Assembly (NCBI RefSeq): GCF_025506335.1
Contig: NZ_JANZYO010000001.1
Coordinates: forward strand, 218,074-282,073
Direction of reading: 5' to 3'
From: Mumia quercus
GTDB taxonomy: Bacteria > Actinomycetota > Actinomycetes > Propionibacteriales > Nocardioidaceae
DNA length: 64,000 nucleotides
This document shows, piece by piece, positions 29,822 to 38,304 of this stretch. How positions within the stretch are numbered: position 1 is the stretch's first letter; the number at the start of each line of letters is the position of its first letter. The translations under genes were made by a program, and so were the position numbers. Under the pieces are notes generated by a model. That model made no database searches. It saw only the letters and a list, made by a program, of their open reading frames with translations, and was not told the origin of the DNA.

Positions 29822-31336
29822 GTGCCTCGCGGAGACGGTCGTCTGACCCACGACCTGGACCCCCACGACGTCGGCCCCCAGGATGCCTGCGGTGTCTTCG
29901 GTGTCTGGGCTCCAGGTGAAGAAGTAGCCAAGCTCTCGTACTTCGGGCTCTACGCCCTCCAGCACCGCGGCCAGGAGTCGGCGGGCATCGCGGTGAGCAA
30001 CGGTTCGCAGATCCTCGTCTACAAGGACATGGGCCTGGTGTCCCAGGTCTTCGACGAGGCGACGCTCGAGTCGCTGCAGGGTGGTCTGGCCGTCGGCCAC
30101 ACCCGCTACTCCACGACTGGCGCGAGCGTCTGGCAGAACGCGCAGCCGACGTTCCGCCCCACCGCCCACGGCTCGGTCGCCCTCGCGCACAACGGCAACC
30201 TCACCAACACCGCCGAGCTCACCGACCTCCTCGAGAAGCGCACGGCGGAGTCGGGCTCGGAGCTGGCCGGTCGCGTCCGCGAGATCGCGACGAGCGACAC
30301 GGCCGTGATGGCGTCGCTGCTCGCCTCGTACGAGGGTCTGTCTCTCGAGGAGGCGGCGCTCGAGATGCTGCCGCAGCTGCGCGGCGCGTTCTCGCTGGTC
30401 TTCATGGACAACGACACGCTGTACGCCGCGCGTGACCCGCAGGGGATCCGCCCGCTGGTCCTCGGCCGGCTGGAGCGCGGCTGGGTCGTGGCGTCGGAGA
30501 CGGCCGCCCTCGACATCGTGGGCGCGTCGTTCATCCGTGAGATCGAGCCGGGCGAGTTCATCGCCGTCGACGCCGACGGGCTGCGCCACCACCGGTTCGC
30601 CGAGCCCGCACCGAAGGGGTGCGTGTTCGAGTTCGTCTACCTCGCGCGACCCGACACGCAGATCTCCGACCAGCGGGTGTTCTCGGTCCGCTCGGAGATC
30701 GGACGGCGCCTCGCCGCCGAGGCACCGGTCGAGGCCGACCTCGTCATCCCGGTGCCGGAGTCGGGGACGCCCGCTGCGATCGGCTACGCCGAGGCCTCCG
30801 GCATCCCGTTCGGCCACGGGCTCGTCAAGAACTCGTACGTCGGGCGCACGTTCATCCAGCCCAGCCAGACGCTGCGCCAGCTCGGCATCCGGCTCAAGCT
30901 CAACCCGCTGCGCGACGTGATCGCGGGGAAGCGCCTCGTGGTCGTCGACGACTCGATCGTGCGCGGCAACACGCAGCGCCAGCTCGTCCGGATGCTGCGC
31001 GAGGCCGGTGCCGCCGAGGTGCACGTCCGCATCTCGAGCCCGCCGGTGAAGTGGCCGTGCTTCTACGGCATCGACTTCGCGACCCGCGCCGAGCTGATCG
31101 CCAACGGCATCTCGGTCGACGAGATCTGCCGCTCGATCGGCGCCGACTCGCTGTCGTACATCTCGCTCGAGGCCATGGTCGACGCCACCAACGTCCCCAA
31201 GGCGAACCTCTGCCGCGCGTGCTTCGACGGTGAGTACCCTGTCGCGCTGCCCGAGGGGAGCCTCGTCGGCAAGAACCTGCTCGAGCCCGAGGAGCACGCG
31301 GACGACCGCGTCTCCGTGACCATGGTCAACCCCTGA
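29822..31336 (+). CDS. purF: Amidophosphoribosyltransferase
   Basis: First committed enzyme of purine synthesis: glutamine plus PRPP to phosphoribosylamine. The 504-residue chain is the Bacillus-type enzyme. It has a short propeptide (1-22), then the Ntn-hydrolase nucleophile C23 (DACGVFG), which should be exposed by self-processing. The glutaminase domain follows ('YALQHRGQESAGI', 'LAHNGNLTN'). The PRPP-binding loop is 'VVVDDSIVRGNT'. The four expected Fe-S cluster cysteines are visible in 'GCVFEF', 'WPCFYG' and 'LCRAC'. The GTG start with a TACACT box six bases upstream suggests leaderless transcription. purM follows in the same direction 17 bp later. Confidence 0.97.
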   Translation: MPRGDGRLTHDLDPHDVGPQDACGVFGVWAPGEEVAKLSYFGLYALQHRGQESAGIAVSNGSQILVYKDMGLVSQVFDEATLESLQGGLAVGHTRYSTTGASVWQNAQPTFRPTAHGSVALAHNGNLTNTAELTDLLEKRTAESGSELAGRVREIATSDTAVMASLLASYEGLSLEEAALEMLPQLRGAFSLVFMDNDTLYAARDPQGIRPLVLGRLERGWVVASETAALDIVGASFIREIEPGEFIAVDADGLRHHRFAEPAPKGCVFEFVYLARPDTQISDQRVFSVRSEIGRRLAAEAPVEADLVIPVPESGTPAAIGYAEASGIPFGHGLVKNSYVGRTFIQPSQTLRQLGIRLKLNPLRDVIAGKRLVVVDDSIVRGNTQRQLVRMLREAGAAEVHVRISSPPVKWPCFYGIDFATRAELIANGISVDEICRSIGADSLSYISLEAMVDATNVPKANLCRACFDGEYPVALPEGSLVGKNLLEPEEHADDRVSVTMVNP

Positions 31337-31353
31337 GCGGCGGAGGGTCGCAC

Positions 31354-32403
31354 GTGACGTCGTACGCAAGCGCCGGAGTCTCCATCGAGGCCGGAGACCG
31401 CGCCGTCGAGCTGATGAAGGAGTGGGTCGAGAAGGCCCGCCGTCCGGAGGTGCTGGGCGGCATCGGCGGGTTCGCCGGGCTCTTCGACGCCTCGCAGCTC
31501 AAGCGGTTCGAGCGCCCGCTGCTGGCCACCTCGGCCGACGGTGTCGGCACCAAGGTCGTCATCGCCCAGCGCATGGACGTCCACGACACGATCGGGTACG
31601 ACCTGGTCGGCATGCTCGTCGACGACCTGGTGGTCTGCGGGGCGGAGCCGCTGTTCCTCACCGACTACATCGCCACCGGCAAGGTCGTGCCGGAGCGGGT
31701 GGCGGCGATCGTCAAGGGCATCGCGCAGGCGTGCGAGGAGGCCGGCTGCGCGCTCCTGGGCGGTGAGACGGCCGAGCACCCGGGCCTGCTCGGCCCCGAC
31801 GAGTACGACGTCGCGGGCTCGACGACCGGCGTGGTCGAGGCTGAGTCGTTGCTCGGCGCCCACAAGGTCGAGGCTGGTGACGTCGTCATCGCGATGGCGT
31901 CGTCCGGGCTGCACTCCAACGGCTACTCGCTCGTCCGCAAGGTGTTCTTCGACGTCGCCGGCTGGGACCTCGAGCGCGACGTCCCCGAACTCGGCTCGAC
32001 GCTGGGAGAGGCGCTGCTGACGCCCACGCGGCTGTACGCGAAGCCGTGCCTGGAGCTCGCAGCCCGTACGGACGTCCACGCCATGTCGCACATCACCGGC
32101 GGTGGTTTCGCGGCGAACCTCGCCCGTGTTCTCCCCGAGCACCTGTCCGTCCGGGTTGAGCGCGGGACCTGGACGCCTGCCCCGGTCTTCGGTCTCGTCG
32201 GTGAGCTCGGCTCGGTGGAGCGGGCAGACCTGGAGCAGACGCTCAACATGGGAGTGGGCATGGTCGCGATCGTCGGGGCGCAGGACGCGGACCGTGCCGT
32301 CGAGGTCCTGACGGAGCAGGGCGTGGACGCCTGGCGGTGCGGCGAGGTGCTGGATTCGCCCGGCGGAGAGGTCCAGCTGGTCGGCGACTACCGCGGAATG
32401 TGA
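31354..32403 (+). CDS. purM: Phosphoribosylformylglycinamidine cyclo-ligase (AIR synthetase)
   Basis: ATP-dependent ring closure of FGAM to AIR, fifth step of purine synthesis. The 349 residues begin 'SYASAGVSIEAGDRAVELMK', the standard PurM N-terminus. The ATP-binding glycine-rich segment 'LGGIGGFAGLFD', the 'DGVGTKVVIA' strand, the 'CGAEPLFLTDYIATGK' motif and the 'HITGGGFAANLARVLP' loop are all in place. The GTG start has GGAGG 7 nt upstream, and it forms an operon with purF. Confidence 0.97.
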   Translation: MTSYASAGVSIEAGDRAVELMKEWVEKARRPEVLGGIGGFAGLFDASQLKRFERPLLATSADGVGTKVVIAQRMDVHDTIGYDLVGMLVDDLVVCGAEPLFLTDYIATGKVVPERVAAIVKGIAQACEEAGCALLGGETAEHPGLLGPDEYDVAGSTTGVVEAESLLGAHKVEAGDVVIAMASSGLHSNGYSLVRKVFFDVAGWDLERDVPELGSTLGEALLTPTRLYAKPCLELAARTDVHAMSHITGGGFAANLARVLPEHLSVRVERGTWTPAPVFGLVGELGSVERADLEQTLNMGVGMVAIVGAQDADRAVEVLTEQGVDAWRCGEVLDSPGGEVQLVGDYRGM

Positions 32404-32414
32404 TCTGTAGCACA
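32399..32414. promoter_or_regulatory. Weak Crp-like site over the purM stop
   Basis: TGTGA-N6-GCACA matches 9 of 10 consensus bases and lies 128 bp before the DUF3073 gene. About two such near matches are expected by chance in 64 kb, so this is a low-confidence call. Confidence 0.2.
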
Positions 32415-32541
32415 CCCTGTGCGGCCCTCCGGACTCGTCCGAAGTGAGCCGCCGGGTCGGTTCGCGCATCCTTGGGGCGAACAGGTAGCCTTACCCCTAC
32501 GAGAGACCACATTCCGAGACTTCGCGAGGGGGTCGGACCCT

Positions 32542-32736
32542 ATGGGGCGCGGCCGTGCAAAAGCCAAGCAGACGAAGGTTGCACGCAACCTGAAGTATCA
32601 GACGCTCGACACCGACTTCGACCAGCTGCAGCGGGAGCTCCATGGTGAGCCCGAGCGCGCTGTCGAAGAGCCGGACCCCGAGCTTCTCGAGAAGTACGCC
32701 GACTTCGCCGACAGCGAGTCTCGACCCCCGCACTGA
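32542..32736 (+). CDS. DUF3073 family protein
   Basis: A 64-residue protein beginning 'MGRGRAKAKQTKVARNLKY', the signature of the actinobacterial DUF3073 family, with a basic N-terminus (suited to nucleic-acid binding) and an acidic C-terminal half. Function unknown. In actinobacteria it usually lies directly after purM, as here. A 138-bp gap precedes it, so it may have its own promoter. A strong hairpin follows at 32745. Confidence 0.9.
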   Translation: MGRGRAKAKQTKVARNLKYQTLDTDFDQLQRELHGEPERAVEEPDPELLEKYADFADSESRPPH

Positions 32737-32744
32737 CACTCGTC

Positions 32745-32780
32745 GACGCAGCCCGCTGGGTAGTCCCCGCGGGCTGCGTC
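32745..32780 (+). terminator. Hairpin terminator after DUF3073 gene
   Basis: A perfect 12-bp stem (32745-32756 with 32769-32780) and a 12-nt loop, without a T-run. It lies between converging genes and could serve both. Confidence 0.65.
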
Positions 32781-32808
32781 ACGTTGTGAGGCTCGGCGCG
32801 GTCCGCGG

Positions 32809-34554
32809 TCACGCGCGCGACCAGGACGACCACAGCGTGGCGTACTGGCCGCCGAGGGCCACGAGCTCCTCGTGCGTGCCCTCCTCGGCGACCTTGCCGT
32901 GGTCGAGGACCACGATCCGGTCGGCGGTGGACGCCTGGCTCAGCCGGTGCGCCACGACGATCGCCGTCCGGCCACGCAGGACCTCGGTCGCCGCGTCGTC
33001 CAGCTGACGGGCGCCGGCCGACCCCGCCTCCGCGGTGGCCTCGTCCAGCACGACCACGGGCCGGTCGGCGAGGAGGACGCGCGCCAGCGCGACCTGCTGG
33101 GCCTGTGCAGGCGTGAGTGTGTGTCCGTGCGCTCCCACGACCGTGTCCAGGCCGTCGGGGAGCGCCTCGACCCACCCGGCCGCGCGCGTACGCTCCAGCG
33201 CGTCCTGGACGGCGGTGGCGTCGGCGCTCGGGGCGGCCAAGGTGAGGTTGTCGCGCAGCGTCCCCGCGAACACGTGGACCTGCTGGGTCACCAGCGCGAC
33301 GCGGGCCCGTACCGCGGGGGCGCCGAGGTCCTCGTACGAGGCTCCCGCGAGCGTACGGGTGCCGCGGGACGGTACGAGGTGCCCTGCGGCGATGAGCGCC
33401 AGGGTGCTCTTGCCAGCGCCGGTCGCCCCCACCAGCGCGACCTTCTCGCCGGGCGAGACCCGGACCGACACGTCGTGGAGGACCTCGTCGCCGTCGCCGT
33501 ACGTGTGGTGGATCCCCTCGAGCTCCAGTCCGGGGCGCTCGTCGCGAGTGGGGCGGGAGACGGCCTCGCTCGCCGGCAGGAGCGCAAGACCGGCCAGCCG
33601 GGCCAGCGAGGCTCCGGCCGCCTGGACCTGGTCGAACGTCGCCAGCAGCCCGCCGATCGGGTTGAAGAGCCGGTGGAAGAACAACGCAGCCGTGGTCGCC
33701 GCGCCGACCGTCACGAGGTCGCCTCGTACGAGGACGAAACCGGCTCCGAGCACCAGGAGCAGCCCGACGAGCTCCGCGCGGTTGCTGCGCGCCCAGAAGC
33801 GGGTCAGCAGCCGGTACACGTCGATCGCGACCGTCGCCGCCTGCCAGGACTTGTCCTCGACGCGGCGCTGCCACATCTCCTCGTACCGCAGGGCACGCAG
33901 CGTCGGGGCGCTCTGCAGGCCGGTGAGGAGGGCCTCCGCCCGCTCGCCCTCGGCGACGCGCTCGGCGCGGTAGCGGGGTCCGGCGTGGGGGAGGTACCAG
34001 CGCAGGCCCATCGCGTAGACGGGGATCGCGCACAGGCCGGCCAGCCCGAGCCGCCAGTCGAGCGCGGAGAGCCCGACGACGGTGAAGCCGATCGCGACGA
34101 GGGAGTCGATCGTCGTCGGGACACCCTCGTCGAGCGACGTGTTGACCGTACGCACGTCGTCGCCGACGCGTGCCAGCACGTCGCCGCGGCCGGCCTCCTC
34201 GAGACGGTCCGGCTCGAGGTCGAGGACCCGGTCGACGACCTCCTCGCGCAGCCGGGCGAGGGCGGGGATCACGGCGTGGCCGAGCGCAGCGATGGCGACC
34301 CCGGCGAAGAGTCCGGCGCCGACTCCTGCGGCGGCGATCACGGCGGCGCCGCGCAGGACGGTCGTACGGTCGCCGCCGTCGCCGATCGCGTCCACGAGGT
34401 CGCCCAGCACCCACGGCGGGACGAGGCTCAGCGCGCCGGCGAGCGCGAACGCGACCACACAGATGACGAGCGGCCCGCGCCGCTCGCGCAGCAGCGCCCA
34501 GGCGAGGCGTGTCGTGTCCCGGCGGGAGGCGATCGGGAGGAGGCGCCGGCTCAT
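32809..34554 (-). CDS. ABC exporter half-transporter with consensus Walker motifs
   Basis: A 581-residue ABC half-transporter: six membrane helices (about 30-310), then a nucleotide-binding domain. Walker A is canonical (GATGAGKST, near 378). The Q-loop (LVTQQVHVF), Walker B with catalytic Glu (VVVLDEAT, near 501) and H-loop (VAHRLS) are intact. The signature motif is not: LTPAQ (near 481) replaces LSGGQ. It pairs with the upstream gene, whose defects are complementary. The ATG at 34554 overlaps the partner's stop region by 4 bp; a longer upstream frame is a shadow of the partner. Substrate unknown; exporters of this type move lipids, peptides or drugs. Confidence 0.9.
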   Translation of the reverse strand: MSRRLLPIASRRDTTRLAWALLRERRGPLVICVVAFALAGALSLVPPWVLGDLVDAIGDGGDRTTVLRGAAVIAAAGVGAGLFAGVAIAALGHAVIPALARLREEVVDRVLDLEPDRLEEAGRGDVLARVGDDVRTVNTSLDEGVPTTIDSLVAIGFTVVGLSALDWRLGLAGLCAIPVYAMGLRWYLPHAGPRYRAERVAEGERAEALLTGLQSAPTLRALRYEEMWQRRVEDKSWQAATVAIDVYRLLTRFWARSNRAELVGLLLVLGAGFVLVRGDLVTVGAATTAALFFHRLFNPIGGLLATFDQVQAAGASLARLAGLALLPASEAVSRPTRDERPGLELEGIHHTYGDGDEVLHDVSVRVSPGEKVALVGATGAGKSTLALIAAGHLVPSRGTRTLAGASYEDLGAPAVRARVALVTQQVHVFAGTLRDNLTLAAPSADATAVQDALERTRAAGWVEALPDGLDTVVGAHGHTLTPAQAQQVALARVLLADRPVVVLDEATAEAGSAGARQLDDAATEVLRGRTAIVVAHRLSQASTADRIVVLDHGKVAEEGTHEELVALGGQYATLWSSWSRA

Positions 34555-36254
34555 CGCAGCACCAGCGCGCGGTAGTCGCTGCGGTCGAGGAGGTCGGTGT
34601 GCTGCCCGGAGGCGACCGTACGGCCTTCGGCGACGACCACGACGCGGTCGGCGCCGGCGAGCAGGGCGGGGCTGCTGGTGATCACCACGGTCACGCGCGT
34701 CGATTCCGCTGCGTGACGTCGCGCGACGAGACGGGCGGCGATCTCCTGCTCCGTCACCGCGTCGACCGCGGAGGTCGGGTCCTGGAGGACGAGGACCGGT
34801 GCGTCGGCGGCGAGTGCCCGGGCGAGGGCGAGGCGCTGGCGCTGACCACCGGAGAGCGCGCCGTCGACGCGGACTGGACGTGCGAGGCCGGACGGGTGGG
34901 TGGCCACGAGGTCGTCGGCGGCGGCCGTGTCCAGCAGGGCGCGGACGGTGTCGTCGTCGAGGGTGCCGCGTGGGTCGACGTTGGACGCGACCGTGCCGTC
35001 GAAGAGGTCGACGTGATGCCGCGCGGTCAGCAGGATCTCCCGTCGTGCGTCGACGGCGAGGTCGGTCAGCGGCGTGCCGCCGAGGAGGACGGTCCCGGAC
35101 TCCGGCTCCGACTCCGCCGTGAGCAGGTCCACCAGAGCGTCGGAGGTGGCGGGGTCGTCCACCAGGACGCCGACCAGCTCGCCGGGCTCGGCGTGGAGGT
35201 CGACGTGCTGCAGCCGGCCACCTCCGACCCCGTCCAGCTTCAGCCCGTACGGGGCTGCGGGGCGAGGCTGCTGGCTGCCCGGCGGGACCAGCCGGGGGGT
35301 GGCGAGGAAGGCGGCGACGCGCTTGGCCGAGGCGTAGGAGGTGGCGAGCTGGGCTCCGATGTGGGCGACGAGCTCGACCGGCTCGGCGAGGAACTGGGTG
35401 AGGCCGACGACGGCGATGAACTGGCCCAGCGTGAGCTCGCCGTCGAGCGCCCGCAGTCCGGCGACCAGCGCGACGGCGGCGAGCAGGACACCGCTGAGCG
35501 CCTTGGTGATCGCGCCCATCGCGCTCCACCCGCGCGTCGTCCCCACGGCAGCGCGCTCGGCGACGCGGCTCGACCGGCGGTAGCGCTGTCCGGCGGCCTC
35601 CTCCGCGCCGATGCCCTTGAGCGGGCGGATGCCTTGGACGAGGTCGGTCGCCATGCCGGACGCCTCGGCGACGGCCTGCTGCTCCGTGCTGAAGCGGCGG
35701 GCGACGAACGGGCTGACCAGCTGGGAGAGACCGACGGCCGTCGGCACGCCGACGAGGACGACGAGGCCGAGAACCACGTCGATCGAGAGCAGGTAGGTCG
35801 CGGACGCGATCAGGACGACCGTCGAGCTCACGGTGAAGCCGATCCACCGCAGGACCTGCGTCGCTGCCTGCGCGTCACCGGTCGCGACCGAGAGGGTCTC
35901 GCCCGCGAGCATGCCGGTGCGCGCGCCGCGCGGGTGGAGGACGTGCGCGGTGATCTCCATCCGAAGGGCGTGCTCCTCGCGCTGGGTGACCGCGTACGCG
36001 ATGCGGGCGCCGAACCGGTAGGAGTAGCTCAGCGTCCCCATCAGGAGACACAGGGCGGCGGCGCCCACGAGGAAGGCCGTCGTGTCGCTGGGGGCGATCG
36101 CGCGGTCGATGATGACGCCGATCAGGATCGGTACCACCGCCTCGCACAGCTGCCAGACGCACAGCAGGGCGAACGACCCGCTCAGCCGACCGGTGTTGCG
36201 GCGCACCATCCGACGGATGATCCCGCCGCCGGTCAGCGGCGGGTGGTCAGGCAC
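34551..36254 (-). CDS. ABC exporter half-transporter with degenerate ATP site
   Basis: A 567-residue partner half-transporter, first gene of the pair. The membrane domain has six helices (about 25-300). In the nucleotide domain the signature LSGGQ (467-471) is perfect, but the remaining catalytic elements are lost. The Walker A position near 360-375 reads 'GVLVDDPATSDAL' with no GKS/T. Walker B is 'VLVLQDPT' (Asp to Gln at 491, Glu to Asp at 492). The Q-loop Gln is gone and the H-loop His is Ser ('ITSSPAL'). This is the expected partner of a heterodimeric exporter, contributing its signature to the only active site. Confidence 0.9.
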   Translation of the reverse strand: MPDHPPLTGGGIIRRMVRRNTGRLSGSFALLCVWQLCEAVVPILIGVIIDRAIAPSDTTAFLVGAAALCLLMGTLSYSYRFGARIAYAVTQREEHALRMEITAHVLHPRGARTGMLAGETLSVATGDAQAATQVLRWIGFTVSSTVVLIASATYLLSIDVVLGLVVLVGVPTAVGLSQLVSPFVARRFSTEQQAVAEASGMATDLVQGIRPLKGIGAEEAAGQRYRRSSRVAERAAVGTTRGWSAMGAITKALSGVLLAAVALVAGLRALDGELTLGQFIAVVGLTQFLAEPVELVAHIGAQLATSYASAKRVAAFLATPRLVPPGSQQPRPAAPYGLKLDGVGGGRLQHVDLHAEPGELVGVLVDDPATSDALVDLLTAESEPESGTVLLGGTPLTDLAVDARREILLTARHHVDLFDGTVASNVDPRGTLDDDTVRALLDTAAADDLVATHPSGLARPVRVDGALSGGQRQRLALARALAADAPVLVLQDPTSAVDAVTEQEIAARLVARRHAAESTRVTVVITSSPALLAGADRVVVVAEGRTVASGQHTDLLDRSDYRALVLR

Positions 36255-36304
36255 GGAAGGTCGAGGCGATCGTCAGGGGCACGCAGACGATCGTACGTGG
36301 CGGG

Positions 36305-37402
36305 TCACGGGAGCCAGATGCCGCGGAGTCGGCCGACGTCGCGCATGCGCTGCTCGGCGATGCGGTCGGCCGCGGTCGAAGGGGCGACTCCTTCCTCCTT
36401 CGCGCGGTGGAGCACGTCGAGTGTCGTCGTGTGGATCCGGGCCGCCCGAGCCTTCGCCCGGTCGAAGGAGAACCCCTCCAGCTCGTCGGCGACCTGGATC
36501 AGACCTCCCGCGTTCACGCAGTAGTCGGGCGCGTACACGGTCCCGCGGTCGGCGAGCAGGTCCTCCGTCCCCGCGTGGGCGAGCTGGTTGTTGGCGCCGC
36601 CGCACACGATGCGGGCACGGAGCACGGCCACGGTCTCGTCGTCGAGCGCACCACCCAGGGCGCACGGGGCGTACACGTCGAGCGGCTCTCGCACCAGGGC
36701 CGCGGTGTCGGCGACCGCGCGCACACCGGGGTGGGCGCGGCGGACGTTGTCGACGGCGTCGGGGTCGACGTCGGTGACCACGACCTCCGCCCCGTCGGCG
36801 ACCAGGTGCTCCACCAAGTGCCTGCCGACCTTGCCGACCCCGGCGACACCGACCGTACGGCCCGCGAGCGACGGGTTGTCCCACACGAACTCCGCGCAGG
36901 CCCGCATCCCTTGGAACACGCCGTACGCGGTGAGCACCGACGAGTCGCCCGCGCCGCCGTGAGCAGCGGTGCGCCCCGTCACGTACGAGGTCTCGCGCGC
37001 GATGACGTCCATGTCCTCCGGGAAGGTGCCGACGTCGCAGGCCGTGTAGTAGCGCCCGTGCAGCGACTCGACGAACCGTCCGTACGTCCGCAGCCGTGCC
37101 TCGGACTTGTCGCGGTGCGGGTCGCCGATGATGACGGCCTTGCCGCCGCCGAGGTCGAGTCCGGCCAGCGACGCCTTGTACGCCATGGCGCGGGAGAGGG
37201 CGAGCACGTCGGCCAGAGCGGCGCTCTCGTCGGCGTACGGGAAGAAGCGCGTCCCGCCCAGTCCGGGCCCCAGCGCCGTCGACCACACGGCGACGATCGC
37301 CTTCAACCCGGTCTCCTCGTCCTGGCAGAAGACCACCTGCTCATGGCCGCTGCCGAACGGAGACACCTGCAGACCGCTCACGCTCCACCTCCACGTCGTC
37401 AT
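36305..37402 (-). CDS. vdh: Valine (branched-chain amino acid) dehydrogenase
   Basis: NAD+-dependent oxidative deaminase of the Glu/Leu/Phe/Val dehydrogenase family, 365 residues, close to Streptomyces valine dehydrogenase in size. The substrate-binding region '[19 protein letters not shown]' and the lysines K76 ([10 protein letters not shown]) and K88 (LGGGKAVI) match the family. The NAD fold carries '[12 protein letters not shown]'. It would feed valine, leucine and isoleucine carbon into branched 2-oxoacids, precursors of branched fatty acids. The ATG at 37402 follows a short leader from a TAGAGT box (37424-37429, minus strand). Divergent from bldC, as I recall in Streptomyces. Confidence 0.88.
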   Translation of the reverse strand: MTTWRWSVSGLQVSPFGSGHEQVVFCQDEETGLKAIVAVWSTALGPGLGGTRFFPYADESAALADVLALSRAMAYKASLAGLDLGGGKAVIIGDPHRDKSEARLRTYGRFVESLHGRYYTACDVGTFPEDMDVIARETSYVTGRTAAHGGAGDSSVLTAYGVFQGMRACAEFVWDNPSLAGRTVGVAGVGKVGRHLVEHLVADGAEVVVTDVDPDAVDNVRRAHPGVRAVADTAALVREPLDVYAPCALGGALDDETVAVLRARIVCGGANNQLAHAGTEDLLADRGTVYAPDYCVNAGGLIQVADELEGFSFDRAKARAARIHTTTLDVLHRAKEEGVAPSTAADRIAEQRMRDVGRLRGIWLP

Positions 37403-37423
37403 GGATCACTCTGCTGCTTCCCC

Positions 37424-37429
37424 ACTCTA
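37424..37429 (-). promoter_or_regulatory. Candidate -10 box of vdh
   Basis: TAGAGT on the minus strand, giving a leader of about 15 nt that contains GGGGAAG. Confidence 0.35.
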
Positions 37430-37540
37430 GGAGCGCGCCTCTGCGAGGGTGGCGGACAAGGTTGGTACGAATTCTGCGACGTTCGGTTACATCTCGATAC
37501 GGATTCGCGGAGCCCCCTCGGCTCCAAAGGGCGGGTTTGG

Positions 37541-37546
37541 CATCAT
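37541..37546 (+). promoter_or_regulatory. -10 box of bldC (leaderless)
   Basis: CATCAT, then 7 nt, then the ATG at 37554. Confidence 0.4.
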
Positions 37547-37553
37547 TCACCCC

Positions 37554-37769
37554 ATGGATTCGCACTCCCCCGATGCGGAACGCCTTCTTACGCCGTCCGA
37601 GGTCGCCAAGATGTTCCGAGTTGTGCCCAAAACCGTCACGCGGTGGGCCCAAGCAGGCAAGATCAGCTCGATCCGGACCCTTGGCGGCCACCGCCGGTTC
37701 CGCGAGGCGGAGGTTCGTCGCCTCCTCGAGGAGGGATTCGGTCCCGAGGACGAGAGCCGCGCGAGCTGA
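37554..37769 (+). CDS. bldC: BldC-family MerR-like developmental regulator
   Basis: A 71-residue DNA-binding protein consisting of a single winged-helix domain: 'LLTPSEVAKMFRV' (helix-turn), 'PKTVTRWAQAGKISSIRTLGGHRRFREAEVRRLLEEG'. This is nearly identical in layout to Streptomyces BldC (68 residues), which binds head-to-tail along direct repeats and delays development. The ATG at 37554 is chosen over the in-frame start at 37449 because of the -10 box 7 nt upstream and because it gives the family length. It is divergent from vdh across about 150 bp. Confidence 0.93.
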   Translation: MDSHSPDAERLLTPSEVAKMFRVVPKTVTRWAQAGKISSIRTLGGHRRFREAEVRRLLEEGFGPEDESRAS

Positions 37770-37841
37770 GTCCGCGCGCCCCGTTTGAGCCGGTGAGGGT
37801 CGGGGGACCTTACGACCAGGTTCGAGCGTACGGAGGGTGCG

Positions 37842-38300
37842 ATGAGGCAGGGAACGGCACGGCGGCAGGTCCAGCTCGCGAGCGCGGTCCTCGGGGCGGC
37901 CAGCGGCGGGCGGTCGACGCTGGGTCCGGTCGTGGCGCGGATGGCGAGCGGCAGCCGCTCGCGGGCGGCGAGCCTCGCCGCGCTGGGCAGCGTCGCGGCT
38001 GAGCTGGTCGGTGACAAGCTGCCGGTGGCGCCGAACCGTCTGAAGCCCGCTCCGCTGTCGGGTCGGGTCTTCGCCGGCGCGGCCACCGGCGTCCTCCTGG
38101 GCGGACGGCAAGGCGCGGGGCGCCTCGTGCCGGCTGCCCTCGGGGCGGGCGGTGCGCTGGCCGGCTCCCTCGCCGGTGCGGCCTGGCGTGGGGCCTGGGC
38201 GCGCAGCGGCAAGCCCGACCTGCCGGCAGCCCTCGTCGAGGACGCCGCCGCCGTCGGCCTCGCGTACGCGGGGTACCGGCTGCTCCGCGGCACCGCCTGA
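37842..38300 (+). CDS. Ala/Gly-rich membrane-associated protein (DUF4126-like)
   Basis: A 152-residue protein rich in Ala, Gly, Leu and Arg, with hydrophobic stretches near 45-60, 75-90, 95-115 and 130-148. The pattern 'LASAVLGAASGGRSTLGPVVARM', with an early invariant Arg, 'VGDKLPVAPNRLKPAPLSGRVFAGAATGVL', and a final 'AAAVGLAYAGYRLL' resembles DUF4126-type small membrane proteins. The assignment is tentative and the function unknown. It is encoded 72 bp after bldC, in the same direction. Confidence 0.7.
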   Translation: MRQGTARRQVQLASAVLGAASGGRSTLGPVVARMASGSRSRAASLAALGSVAAELVGDKLPVAPNRLKPAPLSGRVFAGAATGVLLGGRQGAGRLVPAALGAGGALAGSLAGAAWRGAWARSGKPDLPAALVEDAAAVGLAYAGYRLLRGTA

Positions 38301-38304
38301 CGTC

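Noticed and set aside
32399-32414. A Crp site controlling DUF3073.
   Set aside because: Near match only, on the purM stop codon and 128 bp from the next gene; roughly two such matches are expected by chance. Kept only as a low-confidence feature.
34551-36254. The ABC gene as a decaying pseudogene because of lost ATPase motifs.
   Set aside because: The frame is intact, the signature LSGGQ is perfect and the losses mirror the partner's, which fits a specialised heterodimer rather than decay.
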